Source of the DNA: Microbulbifer mangrovi
Lineage (GTDB): Bacteria; Pseudomonadota; Gammaproteobacteria; Pseudomonadales; Cellvibrionaceae
Assembly (NCBI RefSeq): GCF_002009015.1
Contig: NZ_LZDE01000320.1
Location: forward strand, 1 to 40,839
Length of the DNA stretch: 40,839 bases
Reading direction: 5' to 3'
The notes beneath the pieces were generated by a model that searched no databases, was not told the DNA's origin, and worked only from the letters and a program-made list of their open reading frames with translations. Shown here piece after piece: positions 7,643 through 17,024 of the stretch; positions within the stretch are counted from its first letter, which is position 1; the number at the start of each line of letters is the position of its first letter. The translations under genes and the position numbers were made by a program.

Positions 7643-10366
7643 TCAGAACTGGTACTGGGCACTCAGGGAAAAGGACTGTCCCGGTTTCTGCTCGAACACG
7701 ATCACATCCGCGCGCTCGATTTCAATTGCCTCATCCAGCAGGTTCTGCATTTTTGCCTTGATGGTGATCTCCTCAGTGGGATACCAGGAGTAAGTCAGAT
7801 CCAGCGAGTGGAACGGTTGCTCGTAGGCATCCGGTGCACCGTTACGGCCCGCCAGGTACAAACGATCTCCAAACACGTTGTAGCCCAGGGTCGCGGAGTG
7901 GTTGCCATCCGGAGAGTCGAAACCAATCAGCATATTCACAACGTATTCAGAGGACCCTGTCATTTCGCGAACCGGACTAGTGGGCGCATCCGCCTCGGCA
8001 CCCGCCACCAGCTCGGTTTCCTGCACTGTCAGGTTACCCTGCAGGAAGAAGCTGTCCATAAACTCACCCATGAAACCGAGGCTCTTGAGGCCTTCGATTT
8101 CGACACCGGTGATCTCACCGGACTCCGCATTGATGATCTCGCGGGCCACGTTGGTATCACTGGACGCCAGCTCAAAGAATTCGATCGGGTCGAGGATATC
8201 CTTGTAGTACGCGGAAATTGTCAGGTTGTCGCCGTTGGAGAAGAACCATTCGCCACGAATATCAAAGTTGGTAATCTCAGATGGACGCGCGTTCGGGTTA
8301 CCCTTGATCTGCTCATCGGTAATCGGATCGATATAGATTGCATCAGTGATTTCACGCAGGTCTGGACGCACGGCAGTCTTACTGGCACCAAAGCGCAACT
8401 GGAAGGTATCCGCCCACAGGTTACCCATATAAGTCAGGGACAGAGAAGGATATACCGCATCTTCTACATAGGTGGCATCGCGCAGCTCATCCGGATCACT
8501 GGTGATCTGCGGATCCTCCTGGGTGTAGCCGTAGGGGTTCCAATCCAAGGCAACCTGATTGTATTCCTCCCAGCGAGCACCGGCGGCGAGACGCCATGTC
8601 TCGTTCAGGGTCCAGTCCACTTTACCGAACGCCGCATCCGTCAGAGTTGCGGCAATATAGCTCTGGTTGTTGGAACCGGCGCGATCAAATACATAGTTGT
8701 TGTCGGTATCCGTGATCTGCTCATCACCAAACACATCGTTCAGACTGCCACCCAGGGAGCTCGGGTCGTCCACGCTCAGCGCGCCGATACGAAATTCGCT
8801 CTGCTTGTAAGTACGGCCTTTTTCAGTACGGGCATAACCACCACTCAGCTCCACACTGGAACTGGAGAAATACAGAGGCAGCGTCGCGCTCCAACCGTAG
8901 TTGATCACCTCGTCATCCAGCTCGGTAAAGCGGAAGCCTGAGCTGTTCACACCGACACTCACGGAAGAGGAAACTACCTCGCCGCTCGCATTGGTGATCG
9001 CGTCCGAGCTGATACTTACCTCGTTCGGGATATCGGTACGCGCGGTGGAGTCGGAGTAGAACCAGTCCACGGTGGTCTCTTCCGGCACCCAGTTCAGCAG
9101 TCCACCCGGTACCAGTGACTTGCTCATCGCGCCAAACTGGTGACTACCTTTCACCTGGTTTACCAGCATGTCGCGCTCTTCATACTTGATCGTAACTTCA
9201 CGGAAACCGCGACCATCGGAGACCTGACGGTTTTCGTTGAAATAATCGCGGATGGAAGCATCGTCATCGGTATTGCGCAGATACAGACTGGTCAGGGTAA
9301 TTTCCTGCTCGTCCGCGTAGCGGATACCCAGGTTCACATTGCCACTGATATCGACCGAGTAGGTAGAAGTGTTTTCGGTATCGATACGCTCTTCCGGAAA
9401 ACCGTAGCTACGCTTAAGAGTTTCCTGCTCGCGCCATTTGTTTTTGTAAGAGCCACCTGCCAGGAAGCCCACTTCCCAGTCGCTGCCCAGGTAGAAGCGG
9501 TTGCCAACACTACCCTTCAGGTCCATATCCGGATTGCTGGATTCTTCGGTCAGTTCAACGTCGCGATTCAGACTCAGAGCGAGGTTGCGGTTCAATCGCT
9601 GCGCAGCGGCAATAGCCTGTGATGCGGAGGCGAATTCCCGGCCCTCGCGTTCGAGCCCCTTCCGGATATCCTGAACGCCCAAGCGCCCCTGGAAGCGCTG
9701 CAATGCGGCCTGCAACTGGTAAGGAAGCGCGCGGGTACCGTCGTCGGTCCCAAAGTGGTCATCGTCGCCGCCGTTGTAAGACAGCACATCGCCATCAGTT
9801 TCACTGTTTGTGCCGCTGCCAATTTCAATCGAATAGGTCAGATCATCGGGAATACCCTTGGTGCGGATATTTACGTTACCACCGCCAAAGGTTGCCGCCT
9901 GGTCGGCGGAGTAGGATTTCTGTACCGCCAGGGACTCGACCACTGAGGTCGGGAAAATGTCCAGCGGAATTACGTTTCGGGTCAGATCCGGGGAAGGCAC
10001 CGTGGCGCCGTTCAGCGTGGTGCTGGAATAGCGCTCGCCGAGACCGCGAACGTAAACAAACTTGTCATTTACCAGAGAGAGACCGGAAACACGGCGCAGT
10101 GCTGCAGCAACGGTGGAGTCCCCTACCCGGCCAATCATTTCAGAACCAAGAATGTCGGTTACCACTTCTTCGTCCAGGCGCTCACTCACCAGCATTTCTG
10201 CGGAGTCTTTCAGACGCCCCTGAACCATCACTTCTTCAATCTGTGGAGCCTGAGGGCCCTCGACAGCATCCATTTCTGCTTGCGCATAAGCATTAGGAGC
10301 AATGATCGAGGCCGTGGCGATAGCCAGTACCAGCGGCGCTCGTTGAAACTTTTCGTTCTTTACCAT
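7643..10366 (-). CDS. TonB-dependent outer-membrane receptor paired with beta-helix lipoprotein
   Basis: 907 residues. A signal peptide covers about residues 1-29 (PNAYAQ/AE). A short stretch IEEVMVQGR marks the junction before the plug. The plug domain covers about 60-170 with the family motif VRGLGERYSSTTLNGA and the stretch DIFPTSVVESLAVQKSYS. A 22-strand barrel is inferred from the rest, ending in the outer-membrane C-terminal Phe (SLSAQYQF). Receptors of this branch import a scarce solute through the outer membrane using TonB energy. The substrate cannot be read from the sequence. It is the second gene of a two-gene minus-strand unit behind the lipoprotein, with 163 bp and a hairpin between them. 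It carries no copy of the collagen-locus motif, so I do not assign it to collagen use. Confidence 0.9.
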   Translation of the reverse strand: MVKNEKFQRAPLVLAIATASIIAPNAYAQAEMDAVEGPQAPQIEEVMVQGRLKDSAEMLVSERLDEEVVTDILGSEMIGRVGDSTVAAALRRVSGLSLVNDKFVYVRGLGERYSSTTLNGATVPSPDLTRNVIPLDIFPTSVVESLAVQKSYSADQAATFGGGNVNIRTKGIPDDLTYSIEIGSGTNSETDGDVLSYNGGDDDHFGTDDGTRALPYQLQAALQRFQGRLGVQDIRKGLEREGREFASASQAIAAAQRLNRNLALSLNRDVELTEESSNPDMDLKGSVGNRFYLGSDWEVGFLAGGSYKNKWREQETLKRSYGFPEERIDTENTSTYSVDISGNVNLGIRYADEQEITLTSLYLRNTDDDASIRDYFNENRQVSDGRGFREVTIKYEERDMLVNQVKGSHQFGAMSKSLVPGGLLNWVPEETTVDWFYSDSTARTDIPNEVSISSDAITNASGEVVSSSVSVGVNSSGFRFTELDDEVINYGWSATLPLYFSSSSVELSGGYARTEKGRTYKQSEFRIGALSVDDPSSLGGSLNDVFGDEQITDTDNNYVFDRAGSNNQSYIAATLTDAAFGKVDWTLNETWRLAAGARWEEYNQVALDWNPYGYTQEDPQITSDPDELRDATYVEDAVYPSLSLTYMGNLWADTFQLRFGASKTAVRPDLREITDAIYIDPITDEQIKGNPNARPSEITNFDIRGEWFFSNGDNLTISAYYKDILDPIEFFELASSDTNVAREIINAESGEITGVEIEGLKSLGFMGEFMDSFFLQGNLTVQETELVAGAEADAPTSPVREMTGSSEYVVNMLIGFDSPDGNHSATLGYNVFGDRLYLAGRNGAPDAYEQPFHSLDLTYSWYPTEEITIKAKMQNLLDEAIEIERADVIVFEQKPGQSFSLSAQYQF

Positions 10367-10456
10367 TTCCCAGGCCTCTTATCGTTCCTGCGTATTGTTC
10401 TATTCGTCTTAATCCGTCAGCGGCATTCGCGCCACCACAACATCTCAGAATCAAAT

Positions 10457-10491
10457 AGGGCGCCGACTCCAGATCTTGAAGGCGGCGCCCT
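10457..10491 (-). other. Intercistronic hairpin between lipoprotein and receptor genes
   Basis: A perfect 9-bp stem (AGGGCGCCG at 10457-10465, CGGCGCCCT at 10483-10491) has a 17-base loop. On the minus strand it is followed by ATTTGATT rather than a clean T run. It may be a partial terminator or an mRNA-stabilising element that lets the lipoprotein be made in excess over the receptor. This is inference. Confidence 0.55.
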
Positions 10492-10529
10492 TCATAGCCG
10501 GGGCATCACAGCCCGACCACGCTTAGCTC

Positions 10530-12203
10530 TTATTGCTCGAACCAGAGAGCCTGAGCACGGCTGCCTTCGTGCAGACCGTAGGTCCAGCCAGCAGTCCAAT
10601 CGCTGTCACCAGCGCTCAGCGCACCCAGGTAAGCACGCTCAACCGGAGTAATTGTTACCGCGGCGTCGTTCACCATCATGCTGCCGGTGTCGATGGAAAA
10701 GACAGACAGGGGGCCTTCCAGTACCTGGAAGCCGGTGTCGGCAGCAGCGGTCGGATTCAGGGCTGCATCGGCCGGAACGGTTGCAAATACGTTTCCATTG
10801 GCAACAGCCCAGGTTTCCAGATCGTCAGCACCGATCGGGCCACCTTTGGTTTTGTCGGCACAGGCAAAGATGTTGGAGGTGATCGCAGCATCCAAACCAG
10901 CTTCCAGAGCAGCGGCGGTTTCGTCGCTCTCAACACGCAGGCAATAATTGCTACCTTCAATGCCGTTTTCATCTGCAGCGAAGGAGCCGATGACCATGGA
11001 GTTGGTGATCATCGGGAAGATGCCTTCGCGGAAGCGCCAGCCCGCGCCGGGATCGTGGGTGCCTTCGGACTGGGTGGAGATGATGCAGGTCAGGCCATCA
11101 ATTACCGGGCGGCTGTTCAGGCCAGCAGCAACGATGTTGCTGTTGCGCTCTAGGTCGCTGGCGTTCTCGGTGGAGTAAGAGCCGATACCGTCGGACTCGA
11201 TGCAGTGGTTTCCGTCGGTTGCGCTCTGAATCACCAGCGCATTGGTGATGGAACCGCTCCATCCTTCGTCGATGTCGATGGAGTCATCGCGAACGTACAT
11301 GGCCAGGTAGTTTTCGAAGCTCACTGCACCACCGAACATTTCGATGCCATCATCGTAAGTAGAGTAAACCTGCAGGTTCTTGACCATGGTGCCGGAACCA
11401 ACAGCGCTAAAGGTAATACCGTTCAGCTCGTCACCGTTGGCCACTTCTGCACCAGTGTGCTTCACGCGCACATATTCCAGCTGGCCGGAGCTATCACTGT
11501 TATTGTCACCACCGTAGTTCGACTGGTCTTTACCTGCGGCTCCCTCGGCCAGTACGTGACATTCGGAAGTTTTCAGATCGGCATCGTAAGCACACTTGTT
11601 GGTGATACCGAAACCGTTGATCACCATACCGCCCCACTGCTGTACGTCTTCAGGACCTACGGTGCCTTCTACGTCAGAAAGGGAAGTGAAAGTGATTGGA
11701 TCCTGTGCGGTACCAACCGCAAACAACTGGGAACCGCGGTTGACCACCATGAACTTGGTGCTGTTCGGGAAAGACAGGGTAGCACCGGCCTGAACCGTCA
11801 ATTGCGCGCCGTCGCCGCCTTCGGCGATGCCAGCTGCTGCCATGGTGGTGTCGTCGTCGTAGTTGTTACCGACAAACAGGCTGCCTTCAAAGATGTGCGC
11901 ACCGCCCTCTTCGAGAGCCGGGATGACCAGGTCAACGGTAAGCGGGTTTCCTGAGTCAACAAATGCGGCGCTGTAAGTACAGTTACCAGTAGCGGAATCG
12001 AATTCGCCCTGCTTCACGCTACCGGCTTTCTCGTAAGAAGCACACGGATTATTGTCAACGCCACCGTTGTCGCTGCCACCGGTAGAGTTATCTACAGAGT
12101 TGTCTTCGTTAACCGGAGCAATGTTGATGCCGCCGCTGTCACAGCCAGCCAGCAGACCAGTGATAGCAGCCGCAAGCAGCAGCTTCTTGGTTACAAGTTT
12201 CAT
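10530..12203 (-). CDS. Right-handed beta-helix-like lipoprotein, partner of TonB receptor
   Basis: About 557 residues from the ATG at 12203, chosen because AGGGGG lies 4-5 bases upstream. A TTG 15 bases earlier is in frame but overlaps that site. A lipoprotein signal is clear: a hydrophobic run ending LLAGC with Cys21. A low-complexity Asn/Asp/Gly/Ser spacer follows (about 30-50). The body is rich in short repeating turns (LTVQAGATLSF, QWGGMVINGFG, YVRVKHTGAE, YSTYDDGIEMFGG) of the kind seen in parallel beta-helices. I recognise the type as one often found beside TonB receptors but know no verified function. Residue +2 after the Cys is Asp, which in E. coli retains lipoproteins in the inner membrane. 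Whether that rule holds here is unknown. Confidence 0.85.
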   Translation of the reverse strand: MKLVTKKLLLAAAITGLLAGCDSGGINIAPVNEDNSVDNSTGGSDNGGVDNNPCASYEKAGSVKQGEFDSATGNCTYSAAFVDSGNPLTVDLVIPALEEGGAHIFEGSLFVGNNYDDDTTMAAAGIAEGGDGAQLTVQAGATLSFPNSTKFMVVNRGSQLFAVGTAQDPITFTSLSDVEGTVGPEDVQQWGGMVINGFGITNKCAYDADLKTSECHVLAEGAAGKDQSNYGGDNNSDSSGQLEYVRVKHTGAEVANGDELNGITFSAVGSGTMVKNLQVYSTYDDGIEMFGGAVSFENYLAMYVRDDSIDIDEGWSGSITNALVIQSATDGNHCIESDGIGSYSTENASDLERNSNIVAAGLNSRPVIDGLTCIISTQSEGTHDPGAGWRFREGIFPMITNSMVIGSFAADENGIEGSNYCLRVESDETAAALEAGLDAAITSNIFACADKTKGGPIGADDLETWAVANGNVFATVPADAALNPTAAADTGFQVLEGPLSVFSIDTGSMMVNDAAVTITPVERAYLGALSAGDSDWTAGWTYGLHEGSRAQALWFEQ

Positions 12204-12564
12204 GTATCCCCCTAACAAGGATGAAGTGAATTAATCCGTGAATATTTTTTTAATGCCAAAGCAATTTGGACGAGGGGGAGTCTAGGAATGGAGTGTTGCG
12301 AAATTGTTACGAATGAAAGACGCGGACGATAATTTTAGCGAATTAATTCAAAAATATTTCATTGTGAATTTTTTATGTCGCTTACATTTCTCTATTGTTT
12401 CGACAATATTTCAGAGATATCCCGAAGCCGGGATCAGGAGCAGTGGAAATAGAAATTTTAGCGGGCAGGTGGAAAAAATAATAGCGAGGGGATACCAGCG
12501 AAAAATACACTGACGGCTGGCCCAATTCTAAGCCAACATTGACTTCGATCAAAAATTAACCAGC
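12204..12564. other. AT-rich intergenic region upstream of the lipoprotein gene
   Basis: This 361-bp stretch is clearly richer in A and T than its neighbours and should hold the promoter of the minus-strand lipoprotein-receptor unit. I see no RNA gene and no convincing -10/-35 pair. A 69-codon plus-strand frame (12304-12513) lacks a ribosome site and looks like chance. Confidence 0.5.
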
Positions 12565-13119
12565 TCAGTATTCCCCGAGCAAAAACTCCTCGCCATTACT
12601 TTTTAACCAGAGCTGACACAACCTGGCTGGCGGCTCTTGCGGCTCGCGCGGCTCGGCCCAATCTATAAGCTGGTAGTACACGTCGCGGGACATCCGGCCT
12701 TCCAGTCCTGCGCGCACCTCAATATAGGGTATAGGCAATGGTGGATCGCCGAACGGCTTGAGCATTAATGGATGGGATTGATCGAGGGGGACGACATCAC
12801 CGGTATTGGTGGTCAACAAAACCTGCTCCCCTTCCCGCGCCGCCTGAGTGACTAGGAAAGGGACATCTTCGACACGGATGCGCCATTTTTCTACCGGTGT
12901 CACCAGGTAGTAATGGCGTCCCTCCCGCTTGAGGATACTGGCAAAGAGCTTCACCAGAGGCTGGCGCTTGATTTCTGAACCCTCGTGAATCCAATGGCCA
13001 TCGGCCTGGATCACGAGGTCCATATCGCCACACAGATCAGGGTTCCATTGGGCCACAGGCGGGTGGCCGCGGAACTCCTGTTGTAGCTTTTCAAGTTGCT
13101 GGAAAAGCGGTTCAGCCAA
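12565..13119 (-). CDS. DUF1285 family protein
   Basis: About 184 residues if translation starts at the TTG at 13119, which overlaps the tetR stop by 8 bases. An open frame runs further upstream, to 13215, but that part only shadows the tetR C-terminus. The family signature is clear: PPVAQWNPDLCGDMDLVI, then DGHWIHEGSEIKRQ, LVKLFASILKRE, YYLVTPVEKWRI and VEDVPFLV. DUF1285 proteins are small cytoplasmic proteins of two beta-rich domains, and their role is not established to my knowledge. The overlap implies translational coupling to the TetR regulator. The start is uncertain because no strong ribosome site is present. Confidence 0.85.
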   Translation of the reverse strand: MAEPLFQQLEKLQQEFRGHPPVAQWNPDLCGDMDLVIQADGHWIHEGSEIKRQPLVKLFASILKREGRHYYLVTPVEKWRIRVEDVPFLVTQAAREGEQVLLTTNTGDVVPLDQSHPLMLKPFGDPPLPIPYIEVRAGLEGRMSRDVYYQLIDWAEPREPQEPPARLCQLWLKSNGEEFLLGEY

Positions 13120-13810
13120 AGCTACTACCCGGTGTTGCAGAAGGCGTCTGGGCCTGCGGCTCGGACTGGGATTGACCAACGCCGCGACGTCCAGAGATGT
13201 CGCCAATGTGCACACCGACGTCCATGATGAATTCCATCAGTCCTTCGCGATCCTCGATCACGTCTGCGAACGACTTGGAGTGATAAAGTTCCACCGCGCC
13301 CTGTACCAGCGCCCAGTAGGTGGAATAGTAATAGTAGGCAGGCACCTTTTTCAGCACCCCCTGCTCCATGCGGCGTTCAAATACGCGATTGAGTGCGGAG
13401 GCGTTGGAATTACGCAGCGCGTGCAGCTCGGCGATCATTTCCGGCGCCAGGTTGAGCGCGATAATCTTCTCTTCCAGCCGCTGGAACAGTCGATCCCGGG
13501 CGGGGTCGGCCATGCGGGACTCGAAGTAGGCACGAGCCGGCGCTGTGATATCCCCCTGCTCTGCGGTGGCAACAGCACTTTTCAGGCGCTCTGTCAGGGA
13601 TTTTTCGTAGTCCATCAGCAGGCGCATATAGATCTCCGTTTTGGAGATGAAATGCTTGTAAATGGTCCCCTTACCGATGTCTACCCGCTCGGCAATCTGC
13701 TCGACGGTGACCTTTTCCTCACCGTGTTCCAAGAGCAGCTCCAGTGCCGCATCCAGGATCCGCTGCTCCCGCGCGCGGAATCGCTGAACCTTCTCTTTTG
13801 CCTTATCCAT
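13112..13810 (-). CDS. TetR family transcriptional regulator
   Basis: 232 residues from the ATG at 13810 (MDKAKEKVQRF). I prefer this start to the ATG at 13861 because AAGG sits about 8 bases before it, while nothing resembling a ribosome site precedes 13861. The N-terminal TetR DNA-binding domain reads RILDAALELLLEHGEEK, VTVEQIAERVDIGKGTIYKHF, with the typical GKGTIYKHF recognition helix. The C-terminal ligand domain ends in a Gln/Ser/Pro-rich tail. The ligand is unknown. It overlaps the DUF1285 gene and is divergent from the first collagenase. A 12-bp palindrome 50 bp upstream could be its own operator. Nothing ties it directly to collagen. Confidence 0.9.
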   Translation of the reverse strand: MDKAKEKVQRFRAREQRILDAALELLLEHGEEKVTVEQIAERVDIGKGTIYKHFISKTEIYMRLLMDYEKSLTERLKSAVATAEQGDITAPARAYFESRMADPARDRLFQRLEEKIIALNLAPEMIAELHALRNSNASALNRVFERRMEQGVLKKVPAYYYYSTYWALVQGAVELYHSKSFADVIEDREGLMEFIMDVGVHIGDISGRRGVGQSQSEPQAQTPSATPGSSFG

Positions 13811-13858
13811 ACTTCCGACCTTAGCTGTCCGTGAATTTGGAGACTGAAATTGACTATC

Positions 13859-13870
13859 CATTCATGAATG
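13859..13870. promoter_or_regulatory. Perfect 12-bp palindrome upstream of tetR, candidate TetR operator
   Basis: CATTCATGAATG reads the same on both strands and lies about 50 bp upstream of the preferred tetR start. Flanking TATC/GATA bases extend it imperfectly. TetR proteins often repress themselves at such sites. Assignment is inference. Confidence 0.45.
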
Positions 13871-14333
13871 ATAGGCAATTCCCCTAGCTTGGAAAAGTAA
13901 TTCCACTGCTTGCGGCAGGACTTTGCGTCCAATCACACCCGATGAATGACCAAAACCGTGATTCCATTCACAACTCATAGAACCCTCGGGACGGACGCCC
14001 TCAGCCAACTCGTAATATTCACTAGTCCCGCCTCATACATTGACTCTAGTCGGTCACACCCTGATTGGTCATTTTTCAACCTCACTTTGCGCCGCAGTTC
14101 GAGTTTTCTCCTCATAAGAGCAATTGGACGACGCCAAATTGCCACAGCGTGACGCACTACCATAAATTTATTGCATGCAATATTATGTTTTTGCACCCAA
14201 TAAAAATAAGGAGGGTGCCCACGACATAGCAACAACGGGCAATGTGCAGCACCGGCCCTGCTGCAGCCGGACTGGTGATTGCCAGCGCCCCATCTCGATT
14301 TGAACACATGCAAAGAATAAAGAAGAGACAACA
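13871..14333. promoter_or_regulatory. Divergent control region between tetR and first collagenase, with two TTGYRYNCAA motifs
   Basis: This 463-bp gene-free stretch holds two copies of the locus motif: TTGCATGCAA (14171-14180, extended to the perfect palindrome ATTGCATGCAAT) and TTGCACCCAA (14191-14200). Their starts are exactly 20 bp apart, about two helical turns, so two dimers could sit on the same DNA face. They lie about 135-160 bp upstream of the collagenase ATG. An imperfect inverted repeat GCAATTGG / CCAAATTGC lies near 14120-14143. A long leader or another promoter between motif and gene is possible. Confidence 0.6.
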
Positions 14334-16928
14334 ATGATCATGAACATAAAGAAAGTGTCGGTAAACTCGATTGTTACCGGCCTCACCGGGTTACTGCTAG
14401 TAGCCGCCTCACAGGTGCATGCCGCACCACAGCCCGCAACCCCAACGTTACAAAGCGTAAATAGCGCTCAGCAACACAGTACGCCAATGCGCAATGTGCC
14501 GGTAACTGCACCGGTAGAGCCCCGCTATCAACCCCCTACTTCGAATACCACGCCCCAGCAGTTGAGCACGCAAACACTCTCCATAAGCACCTTGGCGGAA
14601 CCCCTCGCCACCTGTGATGTTACCGGCTATGCGCAAAATACTGGTCAGGCGCTGGTGGACTACATCCTTACCGCCGAGACCAGCTGTATCAACGACCTGT
14701 ATGACGGTGACAGCAATAGTTTTGCGAGTTTCACGCCGCAAAAAATGATCACCGTGGCAAATGCGGCTCAACAATTGGCTGAAGATTACGTTGCTTCAGC
14801 CGGGGACAGCAGCATCAACAAACTGTTCTACTTTCTGCGCACCGGCTATTACATCGAGTACTACTACCCGGACAATGTGAGCTTCGACACTGCCGTACAG
14901 AGCGCGGTTGTGGGCGCATTGGACAGCTTTACGGCAAATCCGGATTTCTACAGTATTTCCAGTACCCACGGGGAGGCGATTCAGGATGCCATCGTACTGA
15001 TCGACAGCGCAGGCGAGAATACGCGCTACCTTCCAGTGGTAAAAAACTGGCTGCAGAGCTGGAATCAAAATGCCGCTTCCTTCAGTAGCATGCGTGCTGC
15101 CGTCAATGGCATTTTCACGGTGCTGTTTCGCGGTCACTACAGTCAGGACTTTGTCGATACCGCAGGCAGCGATACCCAACTGATGCAGTCTCTGGGTGCG
15201 TTCGCCCGCAGCGACTGGATGCTGGATTCCTCGGCGCTGTTCATGCAGGAAAATGCCGGCCGAGAGCTGGCGAGATTCCTGCAACACGACACGGTACCGG
15301 CCTACTCCACGGTCAAAAACCAGGTACAGCAGGTACTGGACCGATACAGTATGACCGGTACTGGTAAAAGTGTCTGGATTGCAACGGCCGGAAATGCAGA
15401 GTACTACGGCAACTGTAATGATTTCGGTATCTGCGGATTCGCCGACGACCTTGAACAACAAGTCCTGGCTGACCGACATACCTGCAGCAGCACCCTGCGT
15501 ATCCACGCTCAGGATATGAGCAACACGGAAATGACAGATTCCTGTTCACAGCTCGCGGATCAGGAGACTTACTTCCATCAGCTTCTGGCGACCAACTACA
15601 ACCCTGTCGCTGACGACCTGAATACCGATCTCGAAGTGGTGGTATTTGACGATTGGGATGAGTACAACACCTATGCCTCACTATTCTATGGCATCGATAC
15701 CAATAATGGCGGCATGTATCTGGAGGGTGATCCCTCAAGTGCAGACAACCAGGCGCGATTCATCGCCCATGAAGCCGACTGGTTGCGCCCGGATTTTGAA
15801 GTGTGGAACCTTACCCACGAATACGTGCACTATCTGGACGGGCGCTTCAACCTTTACGGTGGCTTCGGCGATGCACGTACCGGCACCCATAAAACCGTCT
15901 GGTGGATCGAGGGACTTGCAGAGTATGTCTCCAAACAGGATTTCAACGATACCGCGATCGATCTCGCCCGCACCGGTGAATTCAACCTGAGTGAAATCTT
16001 TGCCAATACCTACAGCAGTGGCCAGGACCGCGTGTACCGCTGGGGCTACCTGGCAGTGCGCTTCATGTTTGAAAAACATCACAGTGAAGTCGTCCAGTTA
16101 CTGGCGTACCTGCGCGCAGGCGACTACGACGCTTACCTGAACTATCTCAACAATATCGGGACCACTTACGACAGCGAGTGGCAGAGCTGGCTGCAGCAGG
16201 TGGAAAGCACCACTGACGGCGGTGGTGACGATGGTGGAGATGATGGCGGCGATAACGGCGGAGACGGCACACCGACTGCCCTGTCCAATAATGTCGAAGT
16301 AAGTGGACTCTCTGTCACAACTGCGGGAGACGACCTGCACTACTACATCGATGTACCGGCAAATACAGAGAGCCTCAGCATAGCCATCAGTGGCGGTAGC
16401 GGAGATGCAGACCTGTACCTGCGTTACGGTATTGAAGCCACCGACGCAGAATACGCGTGTCGTCCCTATATCGGTGGCAATACGGAAGTCTGTGACATCG
16501 AAAACCCACAACAGGGTCGCTGGTACGTCAGAGTGAAAGCCTACCAGGCATTCAGCAACGTCAGCCTGCTGCCCAGCTTCGTCACCGGCAGCACCCTGTC
16601 CTGTAGCGGCACCCCGGTTTCTTACGGCAACCTGGAGCTGGAAACCAGTACGTGTCTATCTGACAACAGCAGCCTCAATTATTACTACACGTTCATCCCG
16701 GAAGGAACCAGCAGTCTGACTGTGAAGCTGTTTGGAGGCGAAGGGAATGCGGACCTGTACGTCAACGATGCGACCTGGGCCACTGAGTCCGATTACGATC
16801 AGCGCGCTACCAATAGTGGTAACGAAGAAACCCTGACCGTAAGCGCACCAGAGTCCGGCTGGTACTACATTTCGGTCGTTGCCTCTGAAGCTTACAGCAA
16901 TGTCGGCATACAACTGACAACCAACTAA
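14334..16928 (+). CDS. Secreted M9 (Vibrio-type) collagenase with two PPC domains
   Basis: 864 residues. A signal peptide covers about 1-30 (cleavage QVHA/AP), followed by a Pro/Thr/Gln-rich stretch. The M9 activator-like helical domain covers about 95-390. The catalytic domain covers about 395-620 with zinc motif HEYVH (His495, Glu496, His499) and the third ligand Glu526 in WWIEGLAEY. A Gly/Asp linker lies near 628-644. Two bacterial pre-peptidase C-terminal domains follow at about 650-748 and 752-864, each with the GDADLYLR- or GNADLYVN-type motif that in relatives binds collagen or aids secretion. Role: cutting native collagen outside the cell. It is followed 96 bp later by a second M9 gene. 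Export by Sec plus the type II system is inferred. The ATG at 14340 is an alternative start. Confidence 0.93.
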   Translation: MIMNIKKVSVNSIVTGLTGLLLVAASQVHAAPQPATPTLQSVNSAQQHSTPMRNVPVTAPVEPRYQPPTSNTTPQQLSTQTLSISTLAEPLATCDVTGYAQNTGQALVDYILTAETSCINDLYDGDSNSFASFTPQKMITVANAAQQLAEDYVASAGDSSINKLFYFLRTGYYIEYYYPDNVSFDTAVQSAVVGALDSFTANPDFYSISSTHGEAIQDAIVLIDSAGENTRYLPVVKNWLQSWNQNAASFSSMRAAVNGIFTVLFRGHYSQDFVDTAGSDTQLMQSLGAFARSDWMLDSSALFMQENAGRELARFLQHDTVPAYSTVKNQVQQVLDRYSMTGTGKSVWIATAGNAEYYGNCNDFGICGFADDLEQQVLADRHTCSSTLRIHAQDMSNTEMTDSCSQLADQETYFHQLLATNYNPVADDLNTDLEVVVFDDWDEYNTYASLFYGIDTNNGGMYLEGDPSSADNQARFIAHEADWLRPDFEVWNLTHEYVHYLDGRFNLYGGFGDARTGTHKTVWWIEGLAEYVSKQDFNDTAIDLARTGEFNLSEIFANTYSSGQDRVYRWGYLAVRFMFEKHHSEVVQLLAYLRAGDYDAYLNYLNNIGTTYDSEWQSWLQQVESTTDGGGDDGGDDGGDNGGDGTPTALSNNVEVSGLSVTTAGDDLHYYIDVPANTESLSIAISGGSGDADLYLRYGIEATDAEYACRPYIGGNTEVCDIENPQQGRWYVRVKAYQAFSNVSLLPSFVTGSTLSCSGTPVSYGNLELETSTCLSDNSSLNYYYTFIPEGTSSLTVKLFGGEGNADLYVNDATWATESDYDQRATNSGNEETLTVSAPESGWYYISVVASEAYSNVGIQLTTN

Positions 16929-16947
16929 CCACTTCCAAACTGGCAGT

Positions 16948-16972
16948 CAATCTCGGCCTTGCGCCGGGATTG
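16948..16972 (+). terminator. Hairpin behind first collagenase, weak terminator
   Basis: A 10-bp stem with one T-G pair (CAATCTCGGC at 16948-16957, GCCGGGATTG at 16963-16972) lies 20 bases after the stop. The following bases (CAGCCTTTAATTCTT) give only a weak T run. Partial read-through into the second collagenase gene is plausible. Confidence 0.5.
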
Positions 16973-17024
16973 CAGCCTTTAATTCTTCGATATAAACGTT
17001 AAAGAGTCTGGAGAATTGCGCTTG

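Noticed and set aside
7808-8941. 377-codon plus-strand frame opposite the TonB receptor
   Set aside because: Antisense shadow without start signals or family motifs.
12304-12513. Small 69-codon gene in the AT-rich gap
   Set aside because: No ribosome binding site, no recognisable sequence, and composition like the surrounding non-coding DNA.
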